DNA from: an uncultured Prevotellaceae bacterium
GTDB taxonomy: Bacteria; Bacteroidota; Bacteroidia; Bacteroidales; Bacteroidaceae
Direction: 5' to 3'
DNA length: 64,000 nt
Assembly: GCA_900316285.1 (NCBI GenBank)
Contig: ONCG01000009.1
Span: forward strand, 1-64,000
Shown in pieces: positions 56,690 to 64,000 of this stretch (positions within the stretch are counted from its first letter, which is position 1; each line of letters opens with the position of its first letter). The position numbers and the translations under genes were made by a program. Below the pieces are notes generated by a model. That model saw nothing but the letters and a program-made list of their open reading frames with translations, was not told where the DNA came from and searched no databases.

Positions 56690-57949
56690 TCAGTTGATGA
56701 GGAGCTTTTCGGCCTGCGAGCCGAACTTGCCGGTGAGGCTGAGGGTATAAATGCCCTTCTGCACGGCCGTTGTGTCGACGATGGCGGTGTGGGTAGCCTT
56801 GCCACCCATGAGCATCGTGCCATTCAGACTGAACAGGCGCCAGGAGAAAGGCTCGTCGTCGGGACTATCAATGCGGATGTAGCGCCCCAGCGACGACGAG
56901 TCACCATCGACGAAGCGAATCATGCATTTGTTGTCGGCCTCCGCCTGCACGTCGTCGATGCCCGTGGTACCGAAGATAGGAGCCTCCGCCTCTACCGACG
57001 GACGCATGCCTTGAATGCGCGGCCAGCCATCACTCCCCCACTCCACGCGGTCGAGATAGACCACGCGGCCTGCTTCCACGTTGTCGGCCTGGAAGCCATG
57101 ATAGAGCACCCAGGTCTGTCCGGCATCGTCGGTGACGAACTCCGAGCAGTGGCCGGGGCCATACACCTCCGGACTCTTGTTGAGCAGGGGCGAGAAGTTA
57201 TCGCCGATGGCGCTGCGCCCATTACGGTCTACATACGGCCCGAAAAGATTCTTCGAGCGGGCCATCACCAACCGATAGGTGCTCTTTGCGCCCTCGCAGC
57301 AGGTGCCAGCCGAGCCGATGAGGTAGTAATAGCCGTCGTGAGGCACAATCATCGTTGCCTCGATGAGTCCGCCTGCAATCTTCTGCGGCTTGCATCCCTC
57401 CTGAATGGCCAGTCCGTCTTCGGTGAGCTCCACGCCATAGATGTCGTGAAACGATCCCCAGAAGAGATAGTTCTTGCCGTTGTCTTGAATGAAGCATGGG
57501 TCGATGCAGTTCTCGATGCCCACCTCGGAGGAGATGAAGAGCTTGTGTGCATCATGGAAACCACCGTTCGGTCGGTCGCTCACGGCAACGCCGATGCCAC
57601 ACTCCCACGTCTTTCCCCACTCCGACTTGCTGTAGTAGAGCACGTATTGCCCGCCTACATAGTTGATGTCGGGTGCCCAGATGCTACCATTCGGCACAAA
57701 GTCCATGGGGCGTGTCTGGTCGGTGAACGCCGTTCCGGCATAGCGCCACTTCACAAGGTCGCGCGACCGATAGATGGGCACGTTGTGTGTGTCCTCGGTG
57801 GCATACAGATAGAAGTAGCCATCGTCGGCCTTGATCACGGTGGGATCGGGCAGGCTGTACTTGGTGACGGGGTTCGTGTAGGTGCCGCCCTCCTCTGCCA
57901 AAGCAGGGAGGGAGAGAAGGGCGGCGAGGATGATGGTCAGCATTTTCAT
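56690..57949 (-). CDS. GH43 family glycoside hydrolase with T9SS-type C-terminal sorting domain
   Basis: The 419-residue protein has a signal peptide (1-20). A five-bladed GH43 domain follows, with LPDPTVIKADDGYFYLYAT (catalytic Asp in DPT), WAPDINYVGGQYVLYYS, ENCIDPCFI and LIEATMI (candidate catalytic acid). The C-terminal 75 residues (WRLFSLNGTMLMGG to KGIYTLSLTGKFGSQAEKLLIN) match a T9SS type-A sorting domain, so export by type IX secretion is likely. GH43 enzymes mostly attack arabinosides or xylosides; the exact one is unknown. ATG at 57949 precedes the signal peptide. Last gene of the SusC unit. Confidence 0.88.
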   Translation of the reverse strand: MKMLTIILAALLSLPALAEEGGTYTNPVTKYSLPDPTVIKADDGYFYLYATEDTHNVPIYRSRDLVKWRYAGTAFTDQTRPMDFVPNGSIWAPDINYVGGQYVLYYSKSEWGKTWECGIGVAVSDRPNGGFHDAHKLFISSEVGIENCIDPCFIQDNGKNYLFWGSFHDIYGVELTEDGLAIQEGCKPQKIAGGLIEATMIVPHDGYYYLIGSAGTCCEGAKSTYRLVMARSKNLFGPYVDRNGRSAIGDNFSPLLNKSPEVYGPGHCSEFVTDDAGQTWVLYHGFQADNVEAGRVVYLDRVEWGSDGWPRIQGMRPSVEAEAPIFGTTGIDDVQAEADNKCMIRFVDGDSSSLGRYIRIDSPDDEPFSWRLFSLNGTMLMGGKATHTAIVDTTAVQKGIYTLSLTGKFGSQAEKLLIN

Positions 57950-58064
57950 ACGAAAATATTTATAATTGGTTGTGTTGGTTGCAAAAGAGGGGAAGGCTTC
58001 CACCCCTGTCCCCTCTGACGAGGGGACCACAGGTGGCTTCTATTATTTATTAATTTTCAACTAA

Positions 58065-59249
58065 TCAGCTGGCTGGCTCGAACTTCGTCCACATATCGGT
58101 GGCGAGGAGACAGAGCGTGAAGGTGTAGCGGCCGCTGACGGAGGGCACCCACTTCAGGTCGCCGCCGTCGTCCTGGAAGCGATACATCAGGAGACGATGG
58201 TCGGTGAGCGGGTCGGCATTCTCTACGGGAGCGTAGAAGAACTGGTCGCCCCAGCCTCCGCCAAGGCCAATCTTGATTTCGCCGCCGGCGGTGAAGTCGC
58301 CCGTCCACGAGTAGTAGTAGGGTTCGCGGGCCGAGCCGGTCATCTGCATGCGTCCTTCAGTGGTGTTGGTGTTCCATCCCACCGAGCAGCCGTTGCCGCA
58401 AATCCAGATGAGGCCCGGCGTGGGCAGCTGCACGATGTCGAGCACGCGGCAGTCGTTGTAGGGATTGTTCGTATCGACGATGACGGTGCGGTTGCCCGTA
58501 GCCGTTGAGCTGTACTCCTGATAGCTGCCCTCGGTGATGTAGTCGAGCTTTCCGTCGGCCGTGACGCCGTAGCCGGGATAGGCAGCCTCAGAGGTCTGGA
58601 AGTGGAACGTGCAAGGCACCATGTTGAGGCTGGCCTCATAGATGCCCGTGCCCAGCTGGCGCTGCTCCAGACGCTGCGTCGTCGTCATGCCCTCCTGGTC
58701 GGTGACGACCATATAAAGATATGTGGGATATTTCTCATAGCCCGTGACGACGAATTCCACGGTGGAAATCTCCGGGCGCACATACTTCTGTTCGTTCGCG
58801 ACGTTGCTCAGCACCTGGGCGGTCACCTTCACGGCCTGTCCGGGAAGGGCCCAGCGGGCCACCATCGAGTTCAGCTGGTCGTGGGTGAGCTCGAGCTGCT
58901 GTGCGGTGCCGGTGTCGATGTACTCCGACTTCAGGTCCTTCTGTGCCGAGGGATAGAGGCACACCTTGTAGGTCACCTCATCAGTAGGCGCGATGGGACT
59001 TGTGGCCTTGTCCCACGTGAGCGTGACGGCGGTCTGGTCGGCAACGCCCTTGTTGAGCACAATCTCCTCCACCGAGCTGCGCACGTGCATCTCGTCGGGA
59101 TAGGTGGGCAGGGTGAAATACTCCGGATCCTGGTTGCAAGAGGTGAGGAGCCCACCTCCGACTCCTCCCAAAGGGAGGAGAGTCAAGATAGCACAGAGCC
59201 TCACAAGTGAAGATTTAACAGTCTTATTCATTCTATCTATTGTCTTCAT
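58065..59249 (-). CDS. SusE-like glycan-binding lipoprotein
   Basis: The 394-residue protein has a lipoprotein-type signal ending LLTSC (lipobox Cys about residue 38). A fibronectin-like SusE N-terminal domain follows (VLNKGVADQTAVTLTWDKAT), then two SusE/F-type domains (LDIVQLPTPGLIWICGNGCSVGWNTN, VPSVSGRYTFTLCLLATDMWTKFEP). It binds the PUL glycan at the outer surface next to SusC/SusD. The signal peptide contains a G-rich repeat intrusion encoding LPLGGVGGGLL. An alternative ATG lies at 59231. Confidence 0.85.
   Translation of the reverse strand: MKTIDRMNKTVKSSLVRLCAILTLLPLGGVGGGLLTSCNQDPEYFTLPTYPDEMHVRSSVEEIVLNKGVADQTAVTLTWDKATSPIAPTDEVTYKVCLYPSAQKDLKSEYIDTGTAQQLELTHDQLNSMVARWALPGQAVKVTAQVLSNVANEQKYVRPEISTVEFVVTGYEKYPTYLYMVVTDQEGMTTTQRLEQRQLGTGIYEASLNMVPCTFHFQTSEAAYPGYGVTADGKLDYITEGSYQEYSSTATGNRTVIVDTNNPYNDCRVLDIVQLPTPGLIWICGNGCSVGWNTNTTEGRMQMTGSAREPYYYSWTGDFTAGGEIKIGLGGGWGDQFFYAPVENADPLTDHRLLMYRFQDDGGDLKWVPSVSGRYTFTLCLLATDMWTKFEPAS
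59139..59186 (-). repeat. G-rich hairpin element inside the SusE-like signal sequence
   Basis: On the minus strand CTCCTCCCTTTGGGAGGAG then TCGGAGGTGGGCTCCTCACC matches the family at 14766, 17875 and 20060. It encodes part of the hydrophobic signal core just before the lipobox. Confidence 0.75.
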
Positions 59250-59284
59250 AACGATAATATCTTTTTATTTATTATGACCTTCTC

Positions 59285-59359
59285 ATGTAGGGACGCGGTG
59301 TGCCGCGTAACTGGAATTTGCTTTTCCCACACCAGAACGCGACCGTCGCGTCCCTACAT
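59285..59359. repeat. TGTAGGGACGCG inverted-repeat element (copy)
   Basis: ATGTAGGGACGCGGTGTGCC and GACCGTCGCGTCCCTACAT arms with a central AACTGGAATTTGCTTTTC loop, in the gap between the SusD-like stop and the SusE-like start. Confidence 0.82.
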
Positions 59360-59438
59360 TGCGAATTGCGTTTTGTCGTTCGTTTATAAGCTGAAAGAAC
59401 TTTAAACTCTAAACTTTAAACTGTCTCTCAACTCTCAA

Positions 59439-61385
59439 CTACTGGTTATCCACCACCCAGAACGGAGCTTCGCGGAGGTTGGGATTCTTCTCATACTCAT
59501 CGATATAGATGGGCATCCAGTAGTACTGGCGCTTCCACACACGCGTCTGGAAGACGGTGCGCACGAAGAACTCGCTTTGGTTGCGGCCCTGGAAGTTCAT
59601 TCCCCAGTCGTCGCCACACATCTCAGGCAGGTTCTCGGCATCCTTCCAGCGGCGGATGTCGTACCAGCGGTTGTTCTCGCAGCACAGTTCCACACGGCGC
59701 TCGGCGCGGATGACGCGACGCAGCTCCTCCTGTGTGTTCTGAATCTGGATGAACTCCTCGTCGTCGGCAGGCACACTGCTGAACGTATACTGGCGCACAC
59801 CGGCACGATAGCGGATGCGGTTCAGGTATTCAAGTGCTGTCTGGCGGCTGCCTCCGTCGTTGCGGGCCTCGTTGAGCGCCTCAGCATAGTCGAGATAGGT
59901 GAAGGCCAGACGATAGGTGAAGCCCTGACGGTCGGTGATGGCACCGGTGAGGTAGTTGTCGAGCACGTTCAGGCCCTTGCGCACGAGGTAGCCGTTCTGC
60001 GGAGCATCGTGGGGCGACGAGGTCTGCACGTTGTCGCGACCGTTCATGAAGAAGTTATACTTGCGCTTGCCCACAGCCAGCCACGAGCCGTGAAAGCTCA
60101 CAGCGTTGTAGAAGCGGGGCTCGCGGTTGCAGTACATGTTGTACGTGCCGCGTGCGGTCACCTCGCCGGGATTGCCCGTGCCATACTCCCACGCGGTCTC
60201 TGCGGAGCGGTCGTCGACGGTGGTCGAGAAGCCGTCCTCCACGTAGCCCGAGTTCGGGTCGCTGATGGGCAGACCGTTGCGGGTGAAGAAGGCGTCGACG
60301 AGGCCCTGATAGACACCCAGTCCGTTGCCGCCGCCATACTCGCGCACCGATGCCGTGCGGAGGAACGTGTCGCGATAGCTGTTGCCCTTGGTCACGGGGA
60401 ACGTAATCTCGTGGTTACCCTCGCTCCAGCGCTTGATGTGCACGTTGTAGGTAGAGAGGAAGGGGTCGGGCTTGCCGTTCGGTCCCATCTCCACATAGAG
60501 CCCATAGCCGGCTTTCTCGGCCTCGTCGATGCAGAGCTTGCAGGCCTCCACGGCCTTCTCCCATTTCTGCGGGTCGTAGGTGGGGTTGAAGATCTGCTCG
60601 CCCTTGTCGTTCACGTAGTCGGTGTACCACGGGTTGCCGTTCACCAGCGGGCTGGCGGCAAAGAGCAGCATGCGCGAACGCACGGTGAGGGCCATGATGC
60701 GGTTCACGCGGCCATACTTCGACGGGTCGTCGTAGACAGCGGGCAGCGCCATAGCGGCCTCGAGCATCTGCTTGTCGCAGTAGTCCACGACGTCGTCGAA
60801 CTTCGACTGGCCTACCATCAGCTCAGCGAGCGTGAAGTCGGTGGGCGCGATGTAGTCGGGCTTGAAGGGAATGCCGCCGTAGTTCTCGGCCATCTGCCAC
60901 CAGGCATAGGCGCAGAGGAACTTCACCTCGTTCTTCATATTGTCGATTTCCGACTGCGGCAGGTCGTGATCGGGCATAGCCTTCACCATCTGGTTGAAGA
61001 TGTAGCCGTGACGGATGTAGCGCGGCATCATGTGCCAGAGGTTACCGCCCCACGTGGAGTTGATGGTCCACTGGCCGAGAATCTTCGGGATGACGCCGCC
61101 CCAGTCCCACTGCTGCCAGCGGGCGGAAGGCGTGATGTCGTCGGCGAACACCTCATAGCCGTCGGCGGTGAGAGCCCACTTGTCGGGGTTGTGTATGATG
61201 TTGTAGACGTAGCTCAGCCACGAATACACCTTGTCGCGGTTCTCGAACACCATCTCCGTCGTGAGCTCGGTGTCGGGTTCCTTGTCCAGATAGTCGGAGC
61301 AGGAGGTAAAGAGCCCGGTGGCTGCTGTGATACAGCAGCAAACGGAACCTGCTGCGATGAAATGCTTGATATATTTTGTCTTCAT
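59439..61385 (-). CDS. susD: SusD/RagB family glycan-binding lipoprotein
   Basis: The 648-residue protein has a lipoprotein signal (LFTSC lipobox near residue 29) and the SusD start CSDYLDKEPDTELT. A TPR-type helical scaffold follows (YVYNIIHNPDKWA, KAMPDHDLPQSEIDNMKNEVKFLCAYAWW) and the C-terminal SusD domain ends with RAERRVELCCENNRWYDIRRW. It forms the lid on the SusC transporter and binds the PUL glycan. Gene symbol is used generically. It lies 33 bp after the SusC stop codon, in the same unit. Confidence 0.95.
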   Translation of the reverse strand: MKTKYIKHFIAAGSVCCCITAATGLFTSCSDYLDKEPDTELTTEMVFENRDKVYSWLSYVYNIIHNPDKWALTADGYEVFADDITPSARWQQWDWGGVIPKILGQWTINSTWGGNLWHMMPRYIRHGYIFNQMVKAMPDHDLPQSEIDNMKNEVKFLCAYAWWQMAENYGGIPFKPDYIAPTDFTLAELMVGQSKFDDVVDYCDKQMLEAAMALPAVYDDPSKYGRVNRIMALTVRSRMLLFAASPLVNGNPWYTDYVNDKGEQIFNPTYDPQKWEKAVEACKLCIDEAEKAGYGLYVEMGPNGKPDPFLSTYNVHIKRWSEGNHEITFPVTKGNSYRDTFLRTASVREYGGGNGLGVYQGLVDAFFTRNGLPISDPNSGYVEDGFSTTVDDRSAETAWEYGTGNPGEVTARGTYNMYCNREPRFYNAVSFHGSWLAVGKRKYNFFMNGRDNVQTSSPHDAPQNGYLVRKGLNVLDNYLTGAITDRQGFTYRLAFTYLDYAEALNEARNDGGSRQTALEYLNRIRYRAGVRQYTFSSVPADDEEFIQIQNTQEELRRVIRAERRVELCCENNRWYDIRRWKDAENLPEMCGDDWGMNFQGRNQSEFFVRTVFQTRVWKRQYYWMPIYIDEYEKNPNLREAPFWVVDNQ

Positions 61386-61418
61386 AATTATCAATTATCA
61401 ATTGTCAATTATCAATTA

Positions 61419-64000
61419 TCAAAAGTTCACGTCGAGTCCAAACATCACTGAGCGGTTCATGGGGTACTTCAGTCCGTCGTTGGTGCCCAACTCGGGGTCC
61501 CAAAGCTTGAACGACGAGAAGCAGAAGAGGTTGTTGCCGCTGACGAACACGCGGCAGCTCTTCACGTAGAGATTCTCCAGCCACTTGTGAGGCAGCGTGT
61601 AGCCCACCTCGATGGTCTTACAGCGCAGGAAGCTCATGTCCTTCTTCCACCACGTGGAGGCGCGGTAGTTGTTGACGTTCGGTCCGTAGCTCAGGCGCGG
61701 CCAGAAGGCATAGGGGTCTTGGTTCTGCTCGGTCCAGCGGTCGTCGATGTTGGCTGCATAGGCATTACCCTCGGTGGTCGTGCCGCCGCCCGGCAGGAAG
61801 TAAGGCTGACGGCCTATGACGCGATACATGTCGCCGGAGCCCTGGAAGAAGAAGTTCAGGTCTACGTTCTTGTAGCTCACCACGCCACCGAAGCCGTACA
61901 CCATGCGCGGGTCTTCCGTGTCGCCGATGTAGCCTTCGTCCTCCTCGGTAATGACGCCGTCGTTGTTCACGTCGACATACTTGATGTCGCCCGGACGCAG
62001 CGTCACAGCACCCACGCCACTCTGGTCGGGGATGTCGGCCTTCAGCGTGCCGTCGGCATTGAAGTCGTCGGCCATGAACAGGCGCTCGGCGGTGAGTCCC
62101 CAAAGTTCGTTCATCGAACGGCCTGTAGCCGAGCGATGCGTGCCCTTCAGCACCTCGGGCTCGTCCTTCTCCTCCACGCGGTTCTTGGCGTAGGTGAAGT
62201 TGGCATAGGCCGACGTAAACCAGTTCTTGTTCCACTGCTTGTGCACGTTCAGCGTCATCTCGATACCGTGATTGGTCACGCGGCCGAAGTTAGCCCACGG
62301 AGCCTGCACGAAGCCGCTCTGCGTCGGCACGATAGAGCGCTGCATGAAGATGTTCTTACGATTCTCGCGGAACAGGTCGAAGTTGAAGTCAATCATATCC
62401 CACAGGCCGAGTTCGAAGCCGAGGTTCTTCTTCGTCACGGTCTCCCACGTCAGGTTGCTCACACCGATGTCGCCCTCGGTGATGCCTTTATAAGAGCGCT
62501 GGCCGGTGGTGCCCCAGGTGTAGCCTTCCTGGTCGGTGTAGAGGGTGCCGAGGTAGGCGAAGCGGCGACCACCGATGTTGTCGTCGCCAGCCTGGCCGAT
62601 GGAGGCACGGAACTTGATCTTGTGGAAGGTCTTTTTCATGTCCTCCATCCACGGTTCCTCGCTCATGAGCCAACCGATGGCGAACGAGGGGAAGAAGCCG
62701 AAGCGCTTGCCCTTGGCGAAGTTCTCAGAGCCGTTGTAGCCGAAGTTGAACTCTGCCACGTAGCGGTTGTCGTAGGTCACCGACAGGCGGCCGGCGATGC
62801 CCTGCTTGCGGTAGTCCTGAATGCTGCCGTCGTCGTAGGCCTGCTGGTTGTAGAGGAGCAGCGCGTCGACGTCGGTCTTGCCGAAGCGGCGGTTGTACAT
62901 TAGGTCGGCCTCGAAATAGACGCGTGTGTTACCATATTCGGTGCCCTGCTCCGAGCCCATCGACTCGTCGCCGGTCTCAAACTGCGAGTAGATGAGGTTG
63001 CCCTCCTCGTCGCGTCCCGTAGCCGGGAACACGGTGCCGGGATTGGCGGTGCGCGAGCGGCGTGAGCGGTTCCAGCGGTCGAAGCTGAACAGCGCCTTTG
63101 CCTTCAGGCCCTTCAGCAGCATCTTCAGGTCTTGCTCCACGCTGAAGAGGGTCTGAATCTTGCTGGACGTACTGAAGTCATAGCCCTGCTGGGTGACCGT
63201 CTGCCAGGGGTTGGCGCGGTTCGAAATCTTCGGAATAGCACCGTCGCTGTAGCGGGCGGGATGCACGAACGGCAGCGTGCGGAACGCCTGTCCGAAGGCG
63301 TCGTCGGTGTTGCAGCGCTGCTTCTTGAAGCGGTTCAGGTAGCCACCGATGTTCACGCGCAGCAGCGTGGTCTTCGTCACGTCCATATCGATGTTCGTGC
63401 GCAGGTTGAACTGCTGGTTGTTCGTGGCGTTGTCTACGATGAGGCTCTTGTCCTGTTCCAGGATGCCGCCCTCCTTGAAGTAGCTGGCCACGATCGAGTA
63501 GCGCAGGAAGTCGCTACCGCCGCTGATGTCTACGTTGCCGCGCGTGGTGTAGGCGTAGTCCTTCGTAATCTCGTCCACCCAGTTCACGTTCGGATAGAGG
63601 TCGGGGTCGTAGCCCGAGCGCGTGCGGTCTATCTGCTGCTGTGTGAAAGGCAGCGCCGTGCCGTCCTGCTGGGCCAGCTCGTTCAGGAGCGACATGTAGT
63701 CGGGAGCGTTCAGGAACTCCGGCAACTGCGTGGGCGCGTTGATGCTGTGCTCCACGTGGAAGCGCACCTGCGGCGCACCAATCTTACCGCGCTTCGTCGT
63801 GATGACGATCACGCCGTTGGCACCGCGCACACCATACATGGCCGAGGCCGAAGCATCCTTCAGCACCGAGAACGACTCAATCTCGGCAACGTCGACGTTG
63901 TCGAGGTCGCGCTCCACGCCGTCGATCAGGATGAGCGGCTTGTTGCTGCCCGAGAACGTTGAGATACCGCGAATCCAGAAGTTCGAATCGTCGTAGCCCG
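61419..64000 (-). CDS. susC: SusC/RagA TonB-dependent glycan transporter, 5' end outside window
   Basis: The gene is cut by the right edge. The visible 860 residues start within the plug (GYDDSNFWIRGISTFSG, LILIDGVERD), continue through ANGVIVITTKRG and the 22-strand barrel, and end GLDVNF. The part lost is the N-terminal carboxypeptidase-regulatory and TonB-box region. SusC imports oligosaccharides across the outer membrane with SusD. It is the first visible gene of the PUL; its promoter and any regulator upstream are outside. Confidence 0.96.
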   Translation of the reverse strand, partial: GYDDSNFWIRGISTFSGSNKPLILIDGVERDLDNVDVAEIESFSVLKDASASAMYGVRGANGVIVITTKRGKIGAPQVRFHVEHSINAPTQLPEFLNAPDYMSLLNELAQQDGTALPFTQQQIDRTRSGYDPDLYPNVNWVDEITKDYAYTTRGNVDISGGSDFLRYSIVASYFKEGGILEQDKSLIVDNATNNQQFNLRTNIDMDVTKTTLLRVNIGGYLNRFKKQRCNTDDAFGQAFRTLPFVHPARYSDGAIPKISNRANPWQTVTQQGYDFSTSSKIQTLFSVEQDLKMLLKGLKAKALFSFDRWNRSRRSRTANPGTVFPATGRDEEGNLIYSQFETGDESMGSEQGTEYGNTRVYFEADLMYNRRFGKTDVDALLLYNQQAYDDGSIQDYRKQGIAGRLSVTYDNRYVAEFNFGYNGSENFAKGKRFGFFPSFAIGWLMSEEPWMEDMKKTFHKIKFRASIGQAGDDNIGGRRFAYLGTLYTDQEGYTWGTTGQRSYKGITEGDIGVSNLTWETVTKKNLGFELGLWDMIDFNFDLFRENRKNIFMQRSIVPTQSGFVQAPWANFGRVTNHGIEMTLNVHKQWNKNWFTSAYANFTYAKNRVEEKDEPEVLKGTHRSATGRSMNELWGLTAERLFMADDFNADGTLKADIPDQSGVGAVTLRPGDIKYVDVNNDGVITEEDEGYIGDTEDPRMVYGFGGVVSYKNVDLNFFFQGSGDMYRVIGRQPYFLPGGGTTTEGNAYAANIDDRWTEQNQDPYAFWPRLSYGPNVNNYRASTWWKKDMSFLRCKTIEVGYTLPHKWLENLYVKSCRVFVSGNNLFCFSSFKLWDPELGTNDGLKYPMNRSVMFGLDVNF

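Overview
The window looks like a chromosomal segment of a Bacteroidales bacterium, most likely from the Prevotella group. The evidence is a SusC/SusD pair with a SusE-like lipoprotein, GH31/GH43/GH20 enzymes, Bacteroidetes-type promoters (TAnnTTTG -7 boxes), C-terminal dockerin-like modules and a T9SS-type sorting tail, DUF-type GIN-domain and M16 proteins, and moderate GC content. No rRNA, tRNA, CRISPR array or prophage was recognised.

Layout. 1-12.2 kb: a 22-bp phased repeat array, a secreted dockerin-tagged metalloprotease-like protein, an amphipathic-helix repeat protein, miaB, a giant secreted phosphoesterase/GH43-like/dockerin fusion, a PAP2/AUR1-like membrane enzyme and an SDR epimerase. 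12.4-18.4 kb: a GIN-domain lipoprotein, a membrane-tethered ECF sigma factor, a small secreted protein, RNase R and a TrhA/hemolysin III protein. 18.4-31.1 kb: an HhH outer-membrane protein, a TraB/GumN protein, an Asl1-like glycosidase with dockerin, a 1-kb intergenic region holding a second 22-bp array, an anti-sigma/ECF sigma pair and an M16 protease. 31.1-37.9 kb: an IS200-like (RAYT-type) transposase abutting an array of its probable REP elements, an outer-membrane beta-barrel protein, an ABC transporter/GntR operon with a clear operator, and a CBM9-like protein. 38-42.5 kb: a NahK-like sugar kinase, a PH-domain membrane protein, a GH20 hexosaminidase and an MgtC-like protein. 42.5-64 kb: a large minus-strand polysaccharide utilisation locus (PUL).

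The PUL reads, in transcription order, SusC (cut by the window edge) - SusD - SusE-like - GH43 - [terminator] - [promoter] membrane TPR/HTH regulator - [terminator] - [promoter] GH31 - SusE/F-like - triplicated GLUG-type surface protein - GH31 - GH31 - SusE/F-like. Terminators and -7 boxes divide it into three transcription units. The substrate cannot be fixed from sequence alone; three GH31 enzymes suggest an alpha-glucoside, alpha-xyloside or alpha-galactoside containing glycan.

The most unusual property is the density of repeat families: (a) two distant arrays of near-palindromes phased at 22 bp; (b) a two-hairpin REP-like element next to the transposase, with compensatory stem changes between copies; (c) a roughly 75-bp inverted-repeat element starting TGTAGGGACGCG, at several gene ends; (d) runs of small hairpins with different but self-complementary stems, separated by GTTCAA, just upstream of three start codons in the GH31 unit; (e) GAGA-rich and G-rich hairpin elements that also occur in frame inside coding sequences (RNase R, TrhA, the HhH outer-membrane protein, the SusE-like signal peptide).
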